Below, piece after piece: positions 36,688-45,629 of a stretch of 64,000 nucleotides of DNA (position 1 is its first letter; each line of letters opens with the position of its first letter). The notes beneath the pieces are model-generated. The model ran no database searches, was not told the origin of the DNA, and saw nothing but the letters and a program-made list of their open reading frames with translations. A program made the translations under genes and the position numbers. The DNA is taken from positions 882,001 to 946,000 of the forward strand of contig NZ_LMGT01000001.1 in NCBI RefSeq assembly GCF_001427825.1, read 5' to 3'. This DNA comes from Brevundimonas sp. Root608. GTDB lineage: Bacteria; Pseudomonadota; Alphaproteobacteria; Caulobacterales; Caulobacteraceae.

Positions 36688-37178
36688 CGGGTGACGTAGC
36701 GACCGTCGGCCAGGTTGGCGGCCAGCCGGCGATAGGCGCGGTCGGCGTCCTGCCAGGCGGTGAAGCCCCGCACCTCCGCTATGCTCGTCGAATACCAGTC
36801 GTACTCGACCGGATGGATCAGGCCGTCGGCCGTCGTCACGTGGCCCGAAATGGTCGCGCCGCCGATCGAGACGCTGCGGATTCCGTCCAGACCGGGACGG
36901 TCGACCATCTGCTGCATGGTCGGCCGGTTGGGCTTCAGATCGGTCAGGGTCAGATTGACCTCGGCCCCGTTCAGCGCGCCGCGGCGCACGAGTGTTCGAC
37001 GCACGACATCGGCCAGACGCGAGGCCTGCTGCTGAACCTCGCGCCGGCCCAGTTCGTCGGCGTGTTCGAGCACCTCGGGTCCGATCGTGACATTGACGGC
37101 GACGGGATCGGCCAGGACCGGCGTCGCCGCGACCGCCAGAACGGCGGCGAGCGGAGCAAGGAAGGCGAGTCTACGCAT
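36684..37178 (-). CDS. Exported protein of unknown function
   Basis: A 164-residue protein with a signal peptide ending VAATPVLA (about residue 23). The mature region alternates short strands and charged helices (EVLEHADELGRREVQQQASRLADVVRRTL, then GAEVNLTLTDLKPNRPTMQQM) and ends WQDADRAYRRLAANLADGRYVTR. The layout recalls periplasmic or outer-membrane-associated proteins with a DUF3313-like fold, but I cannot assign a family. It lies just downstream of the histidine kinase on the same strand. Confidence 0.65.
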   Translation of the reverse strand: MRRLAFLAPLAAVLAVAATPVLADPVAVNVTIGPEVLEHADELGRREVQQQASRLADVVRRTLVRRGALNGAEVNLTLTDLKPNRPTMQQMVDRPGLDGIRSVSIGGATISGHVTTADGLIHPVEYDWYSTSIAEVRGFTAWQDADRAYRRLAANLADGRYVTR

Positions 37179-37256
37179 GGATGTTCTCCAGAGCCCTGTC
37201 GCCGCGAAAGATGCGCGCTATGGCTCCGCTTCGCCAGTGGAGGGCGCCAAATGTGA

Positions 37257-38600
37257 TCAGCCGGGCAGGCGGATCAGGGCCCGCAGGCCGCCCAGATCGC
37301 TGCGCTCGAGGGTGATGTCGCCGCCGTGACCCCGGGCGACGTCGCGGGCGATGGCCAGACCGAGGCCCACGCCCTTGCGGTTCTGGTTGCGCGAGGCGTC
37401 CAGGCGGGAGAAGGGCCGGAAGGCCTCTTCATGCATGTCCTCGGGAATGCCGGGGCCGTCGTCCTCGATCGCCACCTCCAGTCCGCCCGAGGGCAGGGCG
37501 CGCGCGCTCAACCGGACATGCTCGCCATGGGCCGCCGCATTGCCCGCCAGATTGGTCAGGGCCCGCTTGAAGGCGAGGGGGCGCAGCGACGCGGTCAGCC
37601 CCTCGGGCGCGACGACCTCGACCTCGGCTCCGGCGCGACGGGCGTCCTCGGCGGCGGCGCCCAACAGGTCTGACAGGGAGACAGGCTGCGCCGCCTCGCC
37701 GGCCTCGCCGCGGGCGAAGGCGAGGTATTCGTCGATCATGTGCTCCATCTCGTCCAGGTCGCCCTGCATGGCGCCGGCGCGCTTGAACGGGGGAGCCAGG
37801 GCCAGTTCGAGCCGGAGGCGGGTCAGAGGCGTGCGCAGGTCGTGGCTGACCGAGGCCAGCAGGGCGGTGCGCTGGTCGATGTGGCGCTGGATCCGCTCGC
37901 GCATGGCGAGGAAGGCGACGGCGGCGGCGCGGACCTCGCGCGCTCCGTGCGGTTTGAACCGTTCCTGGGTCTCGCCCCGGCCGAAGGCTTCCGCGGCCTC
38001 GGCCAGCCGCTCGATGGCGCGGACCTGGTTGCGGATGAACAGGATGGCGACGCCCATCAGCAGGACGGTGGCGATCAGCAGCCACAGCACGAAGATGTGG
38101 GCCTGGGTGGCGACGGCGCGCTCGCGCGGAGCGATGATGCGCAGCACGCCCTGCGGCTGCTGCACCCGGATATCGACATAGGCGGGGTAGCGGGTGGTGT
38201 CGAACCAGAAGGGCTGGTCCAGCCGCGCGGCCAGCGCCTGCTCCAGCGTGCGATCGACGACGCCGACGGGGCCGCGCCGGTTCTCCTCGGGCAGGACCGC
38301 GCCGTCCTGGAGGGCGATGGACAGGGACATCGAGCGCTGGGCGCGTTCGGAGATGACGGCCATGTTCCGCGGCGTCGGGTCGTCGCGCCAGCTTTCGGCG
38401 GCCCAGGCGATATCGCCGGCCAGGCCGTCGGACAGGCGGGCGGTCACCGTCTGCCAGTGCATGTCGAAAAAGGCCCAGGTGACGGCCACCTGCATGACCA
38501 GAACCGGCAGGACGATGATCAGCAGCGACCGGCCCCACAGCGAGGTCGGCAGACGCCGCTTCAGAAACCGCGGCCACAACGAGGCTGGCAGAAGTCTCAT
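37257..38600 (-). CDS. Sensor histidine kinase (EnvZ-like)
   Basis: A 447-residue membrane kinase. Two transmembrane helices (about 24-44 and 169-189) enclose a periplasmic sensor of about 125 residues, followed by HAMP, a DHp domain with LLASVSHDLRTPLTRLRLEL (phospho-acceptor His253), and a HATPase domain with NLAGNAAAHGE, DDGPGIP and GVGLGLAIARDVARGHGG. It probably phosphorylates the OmpR-type regulator encoded upstream. The two genes are separated by 169 bases filled with a nested hairpin repeat, unusual for a kinase-regulator pair. Confidence 0.93.
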   Translation of the reverse strand: MRLLPASLWPRFLKRRLPTSLWGRSLLIIVLPVLVMQVAVTWAFFDMHWQTVTARLSDGLAGDIAWAAESWRDDPTPRNMAVISERAQRSMSLSIALQDGAVLPEENRRGPVGVVDRTLEQALAARLDQPFWFDTTRYPAYVDIRVQQPQGVLRIIAPRERAVATQAHIFVLWLLIATVLLMGVAILFIRNQVRAIERLAEAAEAFGRGETQERFKPHGAREVRAAAVAFLAMRERIQRHIDQRTALLASVSHDLRTPLTRLRLELALAPPFKRAGAMQGDLDEMEHMIDEYLAFARGEAGEAAQPVSLSDLLGAAAEDARRAGAEVEVVAPEGLTASLRPLAFKRALTNLAGNAAAHGEHVRLSARALPSGGLEVAIEDDGPGIPEDMHEEAFRPFSRLDASRNQNRKGVGLGLAIARDVARGHGGDITLERSDLGGLRALIRLPG

Positions 38601-38603
38601 GAT

Positions 38604-38752
38604 CCTTCCCCCCTCGCGGGGGAAGGTGGGCCGCGAAGCGGCTCGGATGGGGGCTCTTTCCGCGTCCCGATTCCCGGCAAATGGGCGCCCGGCAGCCAGC
38701 CCCCATCCGTCAGGCTCCGCCTGCCACCTTCCCCCGAGATGGGGGAAGGAAG
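38604..38752. repeat. Nested hairpin repeat between regulator and kinase genes
   Basis: CCTTCCCCCCTCGCGGGGGAAGG forms one hairpin at the left end and CCTTCCCCCGAGATGGGGGAAGG another at the right. Between them, arms at 38618-38653 and 38700-38735 are largely complementary (GGGGGAAGGTGG against CCACCTTCCCCC; TCGGATGGGGG against CCCCCATCCG). The structure could attenuate transcription from regulator into kinase. Confidence 0.85.
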
Positions 38753-38769
38753 GTGGAGGTCGCCCTGCA

Positions 38770-39501
38770 TCAGTCCGGAGCCAGCATGTAGCCCACGCCG
38801 CGCACGGTCTGGAGATAGCGCGGGTTCTTCGGGTCGGCCTCCAGCTTGCGGCGCAGGCGGGTGACCTGGACGTCGACGGCGCGGCCGGTGATGTCGGCGG
38901 TGTCGGGCGACAGGCTCATGCGCTCGACCGCCGAATGGGCGTGGATGGCCAGGGTCTTCAGCAGCTGGGCCTCGGCCTCGGTCAGGCGCTGGGGCTTGCC
39001 GTCCTTCGACAGCTCCAGCCGTTCCATGTCGAAGACCGCGGGGCCCAGCTTGATCTCGCGCGGGGTCAGGGGCTTGCCGCCGGTGCGGCGCAGGATGGCG
39101 TCGACGCGCAGGGCCAGTTCGCGCGGGTCGAAGGGCTTGGACATATAGTCGTCGGCGCCGCGCGACAGGCCCTCGATGCGGTCGTCGGGATCGCCGCGCG
39201 CGGTCAGCAGCAGGACGGGCGTCTTCGAGGTCTCGGCCTTGGACCGCACCCAGGTGGTCAGGTCGAAACCGCTCTCGCCCGGCATCATGACGTCCAGCAC
39301 GACGAGGTCGAACTCGATCAGCTCCATCATCCGCTTGGCCGCGGCCGCGTGGGCGGCGCCGGTGACGCGATAGCCCTCGCGGGCGAGGAATTCCTTCAGC
39401 AGTTCGCGGATCCGGTCGTCGTCATCGACCACCAGCAGATGGCGGCCGGCGCCCGGGCCGGCGATCGGGCCGGACCGGCCATGGGAACGCACGTCGCTCA
39501 T
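38770..39501 (-). CDS. OmpR/PhoB-type response regulator
   Basis: A 243-residue DNA-binding regulator. The receiver domain has the acidic cluster VVDDDD (25-29), phospho-acceptor Asp70 in LVVLDVMMPGESGFD, and the Lys of YMSKPFDPREL. The C-terminal winged helix ends in VTRLRRKLEADPKNPRYLQTVRGVGYML, the OmpR recognition-helix and wing region. About 20 residues of Gly/Ser-rich sequence precede the receiver. It is transcribed ahead of the kinase gene. Confidence 0.93.
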   Translation of the reverse strand: MSDVRSHGRSGPIAGPGAGRHLLVVDDDDRIRELLKEFLAREGYRVTGAAHAAAAKRMMELIEFDLVVLDVMMPGESGFDLTTWVRSKAETSKTPVLLLTARGDPDDRIEGLSRGADDYMSKPFDPRELALRVDAILRRTGGKPLTPREIKLGPAVFDMERLELSKDGKPQRLTEAEAQLLKTLAIHAHSAVERMSLSPDTADITGRAVDVQVTRLRRKLEADPKNPRYLQTVRGVGYMLAPD

Positions 39502-39589
39502 GCGGAAGCGACCCGCGAGCCGGTCCGGGCGTTGACCTGAGCGGTTCGGGGGGCTCTAACCCGGTGTTCTTCGCGGGAGACGTTATTCA

Positions 39590-40465
39590 ATGGCCTTCGT
39601 TCCTTTCGACGATCGTGACGGGTGGATCTGGATGGACGGCGATTTCGTGCCCTGGCGGGAAGCGAAAACGCACGTTCTGACCCATGCCCTTCACTACGGC
39701 TCGTCGGTGTTCGAGGGTGAGCGTATGTACGGCGGCGAAATCTTCAAGCTGACCCCGCATAGCGAACGCCTGAAGCGCTCTGCAAACCTGCTTGATTTCG
39801 ACCTTCCGTACAGCGTGGCCGAGATCGACGCGGCCTGCAAGGAAACCTGCGAAAAGATGGGCCTGTCCGACTGCTATGTGCGGCCGGTGGCCTACCGTGG
39901 CCCCGAACAGGTCAGTGTCTCGACCCTGCACAACAAGACCCATGTGGCGATCGCCGTCTGGGAGTGGCCGAGCTATTTCGACGCCGAGACCAAGGCGAAG
40001 GGTATCCGGATGGAGTGGGCCAAATGGCGCCGGCCCGACCCGATGACCGCCCCGTCGGCCGCCAAGGCTGCGGGCCTCTACATGATCTGCACCATGTCGA
40101 AGACGGCGGCCGAGAAGCGCGGCTATTCGGACGCCATGATGCTGGACTGGCGCGGCTATGTCGCCGAGGCCACCGGGGCCAACGTCTTCTTCGTCCAGGA
40201 CGGGGTCCTGCACACGCCGCCGGTCGACGCCATCCTGGACGGCATCACGCGCCAGACCGTCATCGAGATGGCGGCGGCCAAGGGCATCGAGGTGGTCGTG
40301 CGCCACATCCGGCCCGAGGAGCTGGCGACCTTCAGCGAATGCTTCGTCACCGGCACGGCCGCCGAGGTGACGCCGGTGAGCGAGATCGGCGAATACCGAT
40401 TCACTCCCGGCGCCCTGAGCCTCGGCCTGATGGAAGACTACGGCCGGCTGGTGCGGCGCCAGTAG
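39590..40465 (+). CDS. ilvE: Branched-chain amino acid aminotransferase
   Basis: PLP enzyme of fold type IV that makes or degrades Leu, Ile and Val. The 291-residue protein has LTHALHYGSSVFEGERMY, VRPVAYRG, the catalytic Lys159 in PSAAKAAGLYM, and YVAEATGANVFFV containing Glu193 of the PLP pocket, followed by LDGITRQTVIEMA. It stands alone; the convergent siderophore receptor ends one base after it. Confidence 0.95.
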   Translation: MAFVPFDDRDGWIWMDGDFVPWREAKTHVLTHALHYGSSVFEGERMYGGEIFKLTPHSERLKRSANLLDFDLPYSVAEIDAACKETCEKMGLSDCYVRPVAYRGPEQVSVSTLHNKTHVAIAVWEWPSYFDAETKAKGIRMEWAKWRRPDPMTAPSAAKAAGLYMICTMSKTAAEKRGYSDAMMLDWRGYVAEATGANVFFVQDGVLHTPPVDAILDGITRQTVIEMAAAKGIEVVVRHIRPEELATFSECFVTGTAAEVTPVSEIGEYRFTPGALSLGLMEDYGRLVRRQ

Positions 40466-42523
40466 CTAGAAGCGGGCGCTGAGGGTCAGCCGTGCGTTCA
40501 GCGGCGCCCCGGTCGAGATGTTGTTGTTGTTGTGCGCGTCCGGGAAGTAGGTCGTGTCGAGCAGGTTTTCGATGTTCAGCTGAAGCTCGACGTCGTCGCT
40601 GACCCGATAGAAGGCGGCGGCGTCCACGCGGGTGAAGGCGGGCAGCCGCGTGGTCGCCGCCGACGTCCGGATGGCCGCATACTGGCCAGCCTGATGTATG
40701 ACGCCGAGGCCAAAGCCCAGCCGGCGGTTCACATCGTAGCGGTTCCAGAGACTGAAGTGGTGCTCCGGCGTCTGCGCCAGCCGCACCGAGTCGTTGCCCT
40801 GCAGACGGGCGTCCAGCCAGGCGTAACCACCGCTGACCTGCCAGTTGGGCCGTACACGGCCGGTCACCGCCAGCTCGAGACCCTCGGTGCGGGTCTCGCC
40901 GACATTGATCGTGACGGTGGGGTTCTGCGGATCCGGCGTGGTCGCATTCGTCCGATCCAGCCGGAAGAGCGCCGCCGTGACGTTGAGGTTCGGTCGAATG
41001 TCCCATTTCGCGCCGATCTCGTGGTTGGTGAACTCCTCGGGCTCCAGATTCTGCTGGGTCGTCGACAGGGACAGGAACTGGTCGCCCGAGCGCGGCAGGA
41101 ACGACTGGCTGTAGCTGCCGTAGAGCGAGACCTCGGGGCGCGGTTTGTAGATCAGCCCCAGCCGCGGCGAGACCTTTTCGTCAAGCCGGGCGAAGGGGCG
41201 GTCCGGGTTGGGTTGCAGGTCGACGCCGGTGATGTCGAAACGGTCGTATCGCAGGCCGGCCACGACCTGAAGACGGTCGCCCAGACTGATCTGGTCCTGG
41301 ACATAGGCCGAGACCGACTCGACGTTCGAGATCGTGTCGCGGTTGAGCGCCGGGAACGTCACCGTGGGGAAGACCGGATTGGCCAGGCTCACGGTGGAGC
41401 TGGACAGGACGCCGTTGCGGCGCTGGTTGGCGGAGTCCTGGTCGCCGTATTCGAGGCCGAACAGGACCTTGTGGATCATCCCCCCTGCCGACACGTCCCA
41501 GACGAGGTTGCTCTGGATCAGCAGGTTCTGCCGGGTGGTGGGGTCGGTGTAGGCCGCCAGCGGGACCGTACCGGTCTGCGAGGAGGCTGGTCCGTTGGCG
41601 AAGGCGTTGGTGTAGACCTTGTCGTAGTCGCCGTAGACGATCGTGGTTGAAACCTCGACATTGTCCGACAGGGCGCCGTCGATCCGGAGCTTCGCGATGT
41701 GCGCCTCCAGCGTCGTGCGGTTCACGCCGGGCACGCCGAAGAACCGGTCGCGATAGCCGGTCAGCGGCGCACCGCCCAACGACGGGACTCCGCGGTCGAC
41801 GACGCGATCGTCGTTGACGTACTCGTACGAGAGGCCCGCGCGCCAGGCGGAGCCGAATTCCGCCGCCAGATAGGGGTTCACCGCGTACCGCTCGCCTTCG
41901 AAGTGGTCGCGGTGGTTGTCGAGCTTCTCATAGACCCCGTTGAGCCGGACCGCCGCCATGGCGCCGATCGGCGCGTTCATGTCGGCTGAAAGGTCCCACG
42001 CGCCGAAGCTGTTTGCGCTCGCCCGCCCCGAGGCGAAGGCGCCGCCGGCGCTCGGGGTCTTCTGCACCCGGTTGATGATGCCGCCGCCGCCCCCGCGGCC
42101 GAAGATCAGGGCATAGGGCCCCTTGAGCACCTCCACCCGCTCGAGATTGTAGAGACCGCGGAAATACTGGGTGTCGTCGCGCACCCCGTCGAGGAAGAAG
42201 TCGGCCGTGGTGTTCTGACCGCGCAGGGTGATCTGGTCGCGATTGCCTTCGCCCTGGCCCACCGTCGTTCCGGGCACATAGCGCAGCAACTCGCCGAGGC
42301 TGCGCAAAGCCTGATCGTCCAGCTGTTCGCGCGTCACGACGCTGACGCTCTGGGGCACGTTCAGCAGCGGCGTGTCCGTCTTGGTCGCGGTCACCGAGTT
42401 CAACGCGACATAGCCCTGACTCCGCCCCGTGACGAGGACGGGCTCCAGTTCCGCCGGCTCCTGGGCCAGGGCGAGAGTCGGAAGGGCCAGGAGGATGGCG
42501 GTCGTCGTCAGAAGGGTGCGCAT
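40466..42523 (-). CDS. TonB-dependent siderophore receptor
   Basis: A 685-residue outer-membrane receptor for ferric siderophores. The signal peptide ends LALAQ (about residue 21), followed by TonB-box-like LEPVLVTGR. The plug has NVPQSVSVVTREQLDDQALRSL, TLRGQNTTADFFLDGVRDDTQYFRG and LERVEVLKGPYALIFGRGGGGGIINRVQK, typical of the catecholate/hydroxamate siderophore group. It ends in Phe (RLTLSARF). The true start is MRTLLTTTA at the signal peptide. A Fur-like box is 41-67 bases upstream, supporting iron repression. No siderophore synthesis genes are nearby, so a xenosiderophore is likely. Confidence 0.94.
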   Translation of the reverse strand: MRTLLTTTAILLALPTLALAQEPAELEPVLVTGRSQGYVALNSVTATKTDTPLLNVPQSVSVVTREQLDDQALRSLGELLRYVPGTTVGQGEGNRDQITLRGQNTTADFFLDGVRDDTQYFRGLYNLERVEVLKGPYALIFGRGGGGGIINRVQKTPSAGGAFASGRASANSFGAWDLSADMNAPIGAMAAVRLNGVYEKLDNHRDHFEGERYAVNPYLAAEFGSAWRAGLSYEYVNDDRVVDRGVPSLGGAPLTGYRDRFFGVPGVNRTTLEAHIAKLRIDGALSDNVEVSTTIVYGDYDKVYTNAFANGPASSQTGTVPLAAYTDPTTRQNLLIQSNLVWDVSAGGMIHKVLFGLEYGDQDSANQRRNGVLSSSTVSLANPVFPTVTFPALNRDTISNVESVSAYVQDQISLGDRLQVVAGLRYDRFDITGVDLQPNPDRPFARLDEKVSPRLGLIYKPRPEVSLYGSYSQSFLPRSGDQFLSLSTTQQNLEPEEFTNHEIGAKWDIRPNLNVTAALFRLDRTNATTPDPQNPTVTINVGETRTEGLELAVTGRVRPNWQVSGGYAWLDARLQGNDSVRLAQTPEHHFSLWNRYDVNRRLGFGLGVIHQAGQYAAIRTSAATTRLPAFTRVDAAAFYRVSDDVELQLNIENLLDTTYFPDAHNNNNISTGAPLNARLTLSARF

Positions 42524-42563
42524 GAATCTCGGATCGCTTGGCTGAACGGGGGAGGATGAGGGG

Positions 42564-42590
42564 AAATAATGCGATGCATTCTCATTATCA
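42564..42590 (-). promoter_or_regulatory. Fur-like box upstream of siderophore receptor
   Basis: On the minus strand the site reads TGATAATGAGAATGCATCGC and on to ATTATTT. It contains the Fur hexamers GATAAT and GAGAAT followed by an imperfect inverted ATTAT. Its edge is 41 bases before the receptor ATG, a position suited to repression by Fur-Fe2+. Confidence 0.6.
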
Positions 42591-42731
42591 ACACATTTCC
42601 GCGAGGATGCGGAAGGTTTCGGGCGAGCGGCAAAGGGCAGAGACGGAGAGGCGGGAGGCGGCGTTCGCCCTGACCGCGCTTGCGCCTCCTCACGGTCTCC
42701 GGCAGCAAGGGGGAATCCTGGGGAGCCGTTC

Positions 42732-44003
42732 ATGTTCAGCCTGCTGAATCTCCAGAGCCTGTTCGGGCTCGTCGTCATCGTCGCCGCCTGCTGGGCCCTG
42801 TCCGAGAACCGGCGCGCCTTTCCGTGGCGGCTGACGCTGGGAGCCGTCGCGGTGCAGGCGGCGCTGGTGATGGCGTTGTTCGCCATTCCCGGCTCGCAGA
42901 ACGTGCTGGCGGCCATCACCGGGGCGGTGGACGGGCTGAACACGGCGACCCAGAGGGGAACCCAGTTCGTGTTCGGCTATCTGGCCGGGGGCGACCAGCC
43001 CTATGCCGTGACCAATGACGGAGCCCTGTTCACCTTCGCCTTCCAGGTCCTGCCGCTGATTCTGGTGATCTCGGCCCTGTCGGCCCTGCTGTGGCACTGG
43101 AAGGTGCTGAAGTGGCTCACCCACGGATTCGGCATCCTGTTCCAGCGCACCATGGGCTTGGGCGGGGCCTCGGCGCTGGCGGTGGCGGCCAACATCTTTC
43201 TCGGCATGATCGAGAGCCCGATCGTGATCCGGGCCTATCTCGACAAGCTGACCCGGTCCGAGCTGTTCCTGATGATGGTGGTCGGTCTGGCCACGGTCGC
43301 CGGGTCCACCATGGTGGCCTATGCGGCGATCCTGTCGCCCGTGATGCAGAACGCCGCGGGCCATGTGCTGGTGGCCTCGATCGTCTCGGCCCCCGCCGGC
43401 GTGCTGCTGGCCCGCATCATGATCCCCGAGACCCCGGGCGAGGGCGGGGCGCACGCCGACTACAACTCGGCCCTGAAGTACGACAGCGCCATCGACGCCA
43501 TCGTCAAGGGCACCGCCGACGGCCTGATGGTGGTGCTGAACATCTCGGCGGTGCTGATCGTGTTCGTGGCCCTGGTGGCCCTGGTCAACGTCATGCTGGG
43601 CGGCTTCTGGCTGTTCGGCGATCACGTCACGGTCGAGCGGCTGCTGGGCTGGCTGTTCATGCCGGTGGCCTGGCTGACCGGCGTGGAGTGGTCCGAGGCG
43701 GGCAAGGCCGGCTGGCTGCTGGGGGTCAAGCTTACCCTGACCGAGTTCGTGGCCTTCATCGAACTGGGCAAGATACCGGCGGGCGAGATGAGCGAACGCA
43801 CCCGGATGCTAATGACCTACGCCCTGTGCGGCTTCGCCAACATCGGCTCGGTGGGCATCACCGTGACCGGCCTCAGCGTGCTGATGCCCGAGCGGCGCGA
43901 GGAGGTGCTGGGGCTGGTGTGGAAGGGGCTGTTCGCCGGTTTCCTGGCCACCCTGATGACCGCGGCCATTGTGGGGGCGATGCCCGCCGCCATATTCCGC
44001 TGA
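42732..44003 (+). CDS. nupC: Concentrative nucleoside transporter (NupC/CNT family)
   Basis: A 423-residue inner-membrane symporter that imports nucleosides with cations. The many hydrophobic helices include the CNT hallmarks NIFLGMIESPIVIRAYL, GTADGLMVVLNISAVLIVFVALVALVN, LTLTEFVAFIELG and LCGFANIGSVGI. Ion type and substrate range are not determined. A GST gene follows 16 bases downstream and may be co-transcribed. Confidence 0.94.
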   Translation: MFSLLNLQSLFGLVVIVAACWALSENRRAFPWRLTLGAVAVQAALVMALFAIPGSQNVLAAITGAVDGLNTATQRGTQFVFGYLAGGDQPYAVTNDGALFTFAFQVLPLILVISALSALLWHWKVLKWLTHGFGILFQRTMGLGGASALAVAANIFLGMIESPIVIRAYLDKLTRSELFLMMVVGLATVAGSTMVAYAAILSPVMQNAAGHVLVASIVSAPAGVLLARIMIPETPGEGGAHADYNSALKYDSAIDAIVKGTADGLMVVLNISAVLIVFVALVALVNVMLGGFWLFGDHVTVERLLGWLFMPVAWLTGVEWSEAGKAGWLLGVKLTLTEFVAFIELGKIPAGEMSERTRMLMTYALCGFANIGSVGITVTGLSVLMPERREEVLGLVWKGLFAGFLATLMTAAIVGAMPAAIFR

Positions 44004-44019
44004 CGCCGGAGACCGCACG

Positions 44020-44640
44020 ATGAAGCTCTACACCTCGCACCGCGCCCCCAATCCCCGCCGGGTGCGCTGGGTCATGGCCGAGAAGGGCATCGAGGACGTC
44101 GAGCTGGTCGAGATCGACATCATGGTGGGGGAACACAAGACGCCCGAATACCGCACCCGCGTAGGCGTGCCGCATGTGCCGGCGCTGGAGCTGGACGACG
44201 GCACGACGATCTCGGAATCCATCGCCATCGGCCGCTATCTGGAGGCCCTGCACCCGGAGCCCAACCTGTTCGGCCGCGACGCCCGCGAGCAGGCGGTGAT
44301 CGAGATGTGGACGCGCCGGTGCGAGTTCTACCTGGCCAATCCGCTGATGCTGACCGTGCGCCATTCGCACCCGGCCCTTGCGGCGCTGGAGGCGTCCCAG
44401 GTCCCGCAGGTGGCCGAGCACAACCGGGCGGGGGCGGAGAAATTCATGAAGTCGCTGGACCGCCGCCTGGCCGAGCACGAGTTCCTGGCGGAGGACCGGT
44501 TCACCATCGCCGACATCGTCGGCGTGGTCGGCCTGGATTTCGCGCGGCTGATCAAATACCGGCCGCCGGAGGAGCTGACCCATCTGGCGCGCTGGCTGGA
44601 GACCTGCCGCGCGCGGCCGGGGGCGAAGGCGGGGGCCTGA
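44020..44640 (+). CDS. Glutathione S-transferase family protein
   Basis: A 206-residue GST. The thioredoxin-like N-terminal domain includes MKLYTSHRAPNPRRVRWVMAEKG and the cis-Pro and substrate segment VGVPHVPALELDDGTTISESIAIGRYLE, which binds the gamma-glutamyl part of glutathione. The helical C-terminal domain has the capping motif RFTIADIVGVVGLDFA. The start is the ATG 16 bases after nupC. Specific substrate unknown. Confidence 0.92.
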   Translation: MKLYTSHRAPNPRRVRWVMAEKGIEDVELVEIDIMVGEHKTPEYRTRVGVPHVPALELDDGTTISESIAIGRYLEALHPEPNLFGRDAREQAVIEMWTRRCEFYLANPLMLTVRHSHPALAALEASQVPQVAEHNRAGAEKFMKSLDRRLAEHEFLAEDRFTIADIVGVVGLDFARLIKYRPPEELTHLARWLETCRARPGAKAGA

Positions 44641-44656
44641 CCGGACGATAAAAAAC

Positions 44657-44680
44657 AGTCTCATGAGTCTCATGAGTCTG
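44657..44680. repeat. Short direct repeat AGTCTCATG
   Basis: The 9-base unit AGTCTCATG occurs twice and is followed by a partial third copy (AGTCTG), just after the GST stop. CATGAGTCTCATG within it is also an inverted repeat. Confidence 0.6.
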
Positions 44681-44808
44681 ATCCGTCCCGGGGGAGCGGT
44701 CGGCGACTGCAGCTGAATTCGATTGTCAAAGACCGGCCCCCAAGGGGGTTCGGCCAATGAAGCATCCGCCTGCGTCAGTTCTGGTCGCAGATCCCCAACT
44801 TCTTGAAT

Positions 44809-44841
44809 CCGTCATCCTCGGACTTGTGCCGAGGATGACGG
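44809..44841. repeat. Compact palindromic repeat
   Basis: A perfect 13-base stem CCGTCATCCTCGG / CCGAGGATGACGG with the loop ACTTGTG. It shares its outer arm with the three long CTTGACCCGAGGATC elements and is probably a single-unit member of that group. It lies 21 bases beyond the stop of the Nudix gene and could act as its terminator. The rest of 44641-44862 has no gene. Confidence 0.85.
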
Positions 44842-44862
44842 ATGTGGGGGCTATCGAGCAGC

Positions 44863-45582
44863 CTAGTCCTGATGTTCGATGACATGCCGTCCGCGCACCA
44901 TGCGGACGAAGGGCAGGGGGCGTGCGGGATGAGCCAGCCGCTCCGACACCTCGTCCAGCACGAAGCGGGTGATGGCGGGCAGATCGACAGCGCGCGCCTC
45001 GTCCAGCGGCAGCCAGGCGATCTCGTCGAGTTCGCCCGAGCCGGCGGTCGGCTCCGGATGGAGCAGGGCCTTGGCGTCGGCCATGAAGAAGCGGGCGTCG
45101 AAACGGCGTGAGCGGCCGGGAGGGGTGATGGCGCGGGCGACATAGGACAGGGCCGCCAGATCGGGCAGGGCGCCGACCGCCCGGAACTCGCGCCACGGCC
45201 CGGCGACCGAGACGACGGGCGCGGGCTCGGCCAGCAGCAGGCCCGTCTCCTCGAAGGTTTCGCGGACGGCGGTCAGGGCGAGGGCGCGCGCGCGGCGGGC
45301 CGACATCTCGCGGGTCAGACGGATCGTTTCGGCGTGGGGCAGGTCGTTGGCCGAGGCCGCCGCGAAGTCGGACCGGTCGATGCGGCCGCCGGGGAAGACC
45401 CATTTCGCCGCCATGAAGACGTGGCCGGGCGCGCGGCGGCCCATCAGCACCTCGGGCCCGCCCTTGCGGACCCGGGTCAGGATCAGGGTGGCGGCGTCCC
45501 TGGGCTTCTGCCGGTCACCGGTGCGCGGGGCGTCGGCGAAGTCCTGCGCGGAGTCGAAGGGCTGGGAATTGGCGGGGGGCAT
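44863..45582 (-). CDS. Nudix hydrolase with an interrupted Nudix box
   Basis: A 239-residue Nudix-fold pyrophosphohydrolase. The metal helix AVRETFEETGLLL (R107, E108, E111, E112) is intact, but it is separated from the preceding GG (65-66, KWVFPGGRIDRSD) by about 40 residues instead of the usual few. This insertion is characteristic of the NUDT19-like group, some of which hydrolyse coenzyme A esters. The N-terminal 25 residues are not conserved-looking. Substrate uncertain. Confidence 0.87.
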   Translation of the reverse strand: MPPANSQPFDSAQDFADAPRTGDRQKPRDAATLILTRVRKGGPEVLMGRRAPGHVFMAAKWVFPGGRIDRSDFAAASANDLPHAETIRLTREMSARRARALALTAVRETFEETGLLLAEPAPVVSVAGPWREFRAVGALPDLAALSYVARAITPPGRSRRFDARFFMADAKALLHPEPTAGSGELDEIAWLPLDEARAVDLPAITRFVLDEVSERLAHPARPLPFVRMVRGRHVIEHQD

Positions 45583-45629
45583 CGGTTGTCTTTAGCATGG
45601 GCCGAGGCCTCGCCTACGGGAAGCACGCC

